Source: UBA7396 sp036172015
Lineage (GTDB): Bacteria > Patescibacteriota > Gracilibacteria > BD1-5 > UBA6164
DNA length: 40,114 nucleotides
Assembly: GCA_036172015.1 (NCBI GenBank)
Contig: JAVHSE010000046.1
Coordinates: forward strand, 1 to 40,114
Reading direction: 5' to 3'
Below the pieces are notes generated by a model. That model made no database searches. It saw only the letters and a program-made list of their open reading frames with translations, and was not told the DNA's origin. Within the stretch, counting starts at the first letter, position 1, and each line of letters opens with the position of its first letter. Positions 39,730 to 40,114 of the stretch are shown piece after piece. Position numbers and translations under genes: made by a program.

Positions 39730-40114
39730 ATGACACCACCAATAACTACACCAGAATCATTAAAATCAATTGATTCTTTAAAAGACAAACATCAAAAATT
39801 AACTCCTCAAATACTGGAAGAGTTAAAAACATTATTACAAAAAAAGTATGGCATAGATACGAATAAAGAAATTTTTAATATTACTAATGAAGAATTAGAA
39901 CAATTAAAAAAAGAACTTGATTCTCAAATTGATCCAAAAAAAACCGTTGAAAGATTTCTCTATGATGAATATTTAGAAACTCAAATTGAAACCAAATGAA
40001 TCTGAGCAGTTTCAATAGAAACAGCAACTTCTTGAATAGAATCAAGCAGGCTCAATGACATGAAAACAGAATTTGAAAAAGCAATAAATCCTATTTTAGA
40101 TACATATGATTTTT
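39730..40114 (+). CDS. Hypothetical protein, 5' part only
   Basis: ATG at 39730, 16 bp after the previous stop; open to the window edge (128 codons). Begins MTPPITTPESLKSIDSLKDK, then HQKLTPQILEELKTLLQKKY: Lys/Glu/Leu-rich, mostly helical, coiled-coil-like, with no signal peptide. Three TGA glycines appear from codon 91 on. Tight spacing suggests cotranscription with the 545-residue gene. Function unknown; the C-terminus lies beyond the window. Confidence 0.65.

Overview
ORGANISM. Read with the standard code, this very AT-rich window falls apart into short fragments. Read with TGA as glycine (translation table 25) and only TAA and TAG as stops, it resolves into long gap-free genes. The TGA codons fall on invariant family glycines: the UvrA Walker A loop, the MutL-type GFRGEAL motif, the M17 peptidase core and the FGATGD start of glucose-6-phosphate dehydrogenase. 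This points to the candidate-phyla-radiation lineage Absconditabacteria (SR1) / Gracilibacteria (BD1-5); I cannot choose between the two from sequence alone. Almost no start codon has a recognisable Shine-Dalgarno motif.

LAYOUT. Nearly all genes left of about 24.4 kb are on the minus strand and nearly all right of 24.7 kb are on the plus strand. The 313-bp junction (24406-24718) carries two exact DnaA-box matches and a run of TA(G/A) trinucleotides, so it is a candidate replication origin.

MINUS ARM, left to right. 1-5234 holds four cell-envelope genes, including a 1165-residue protein and a protein with a TGPE-type C-terminal anchor. 5327-7122 is the rpmH-rnpA-yidC operon, with an unusually long L34. 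Then come lysS, a secreted bactofilin-like protein, a pseudouridine synthase, an NrnA-type DHH phosphoesterase, an unknown protein, murB, uvrA, an unknown protein and comF. 17941-19591 is a restriction-modification pair whose methyltransferase has an N-terminal helix-turn-helix and lies next to long inverted repeats. It is followed by an M17 aminopeptidase and by four unknown genes, two of them encoding membrane proteins, up to the candidate origin.

PLUS ARM. A C-terminal processing protease (S41) is followed by an oxidative pentose-phosphate set: gnd, a SIS-domain protein, zwf, pgl. Next is a 777-bp gene-poor stretch holding a decayed minus-strand mutL remnant and a string of perfect hairpins that looks like a structured leader or small RNA. 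It precedes a 1127-residue S-layer-like protein that almost avoids TGA-glycine. 34.8-37.7 kb is a tandem array of five small two-gene units, each with its own TATAAT leader and terminator. They look like toxin-antitoxin modules; four of the five are visibly damaged. The window ends with two unknown genes, the first ending in a membrane segment and the second running off the edge.

HOW IT FITS. The window combines chromosome housekeeping (ribosome, membrane insertion, tRNA charging, excision repair, wall precursor), NADPH and pentose supply, a defence module and a cell surface of large secreted proteins, as expected for a small surface-attached CPR bacterium.
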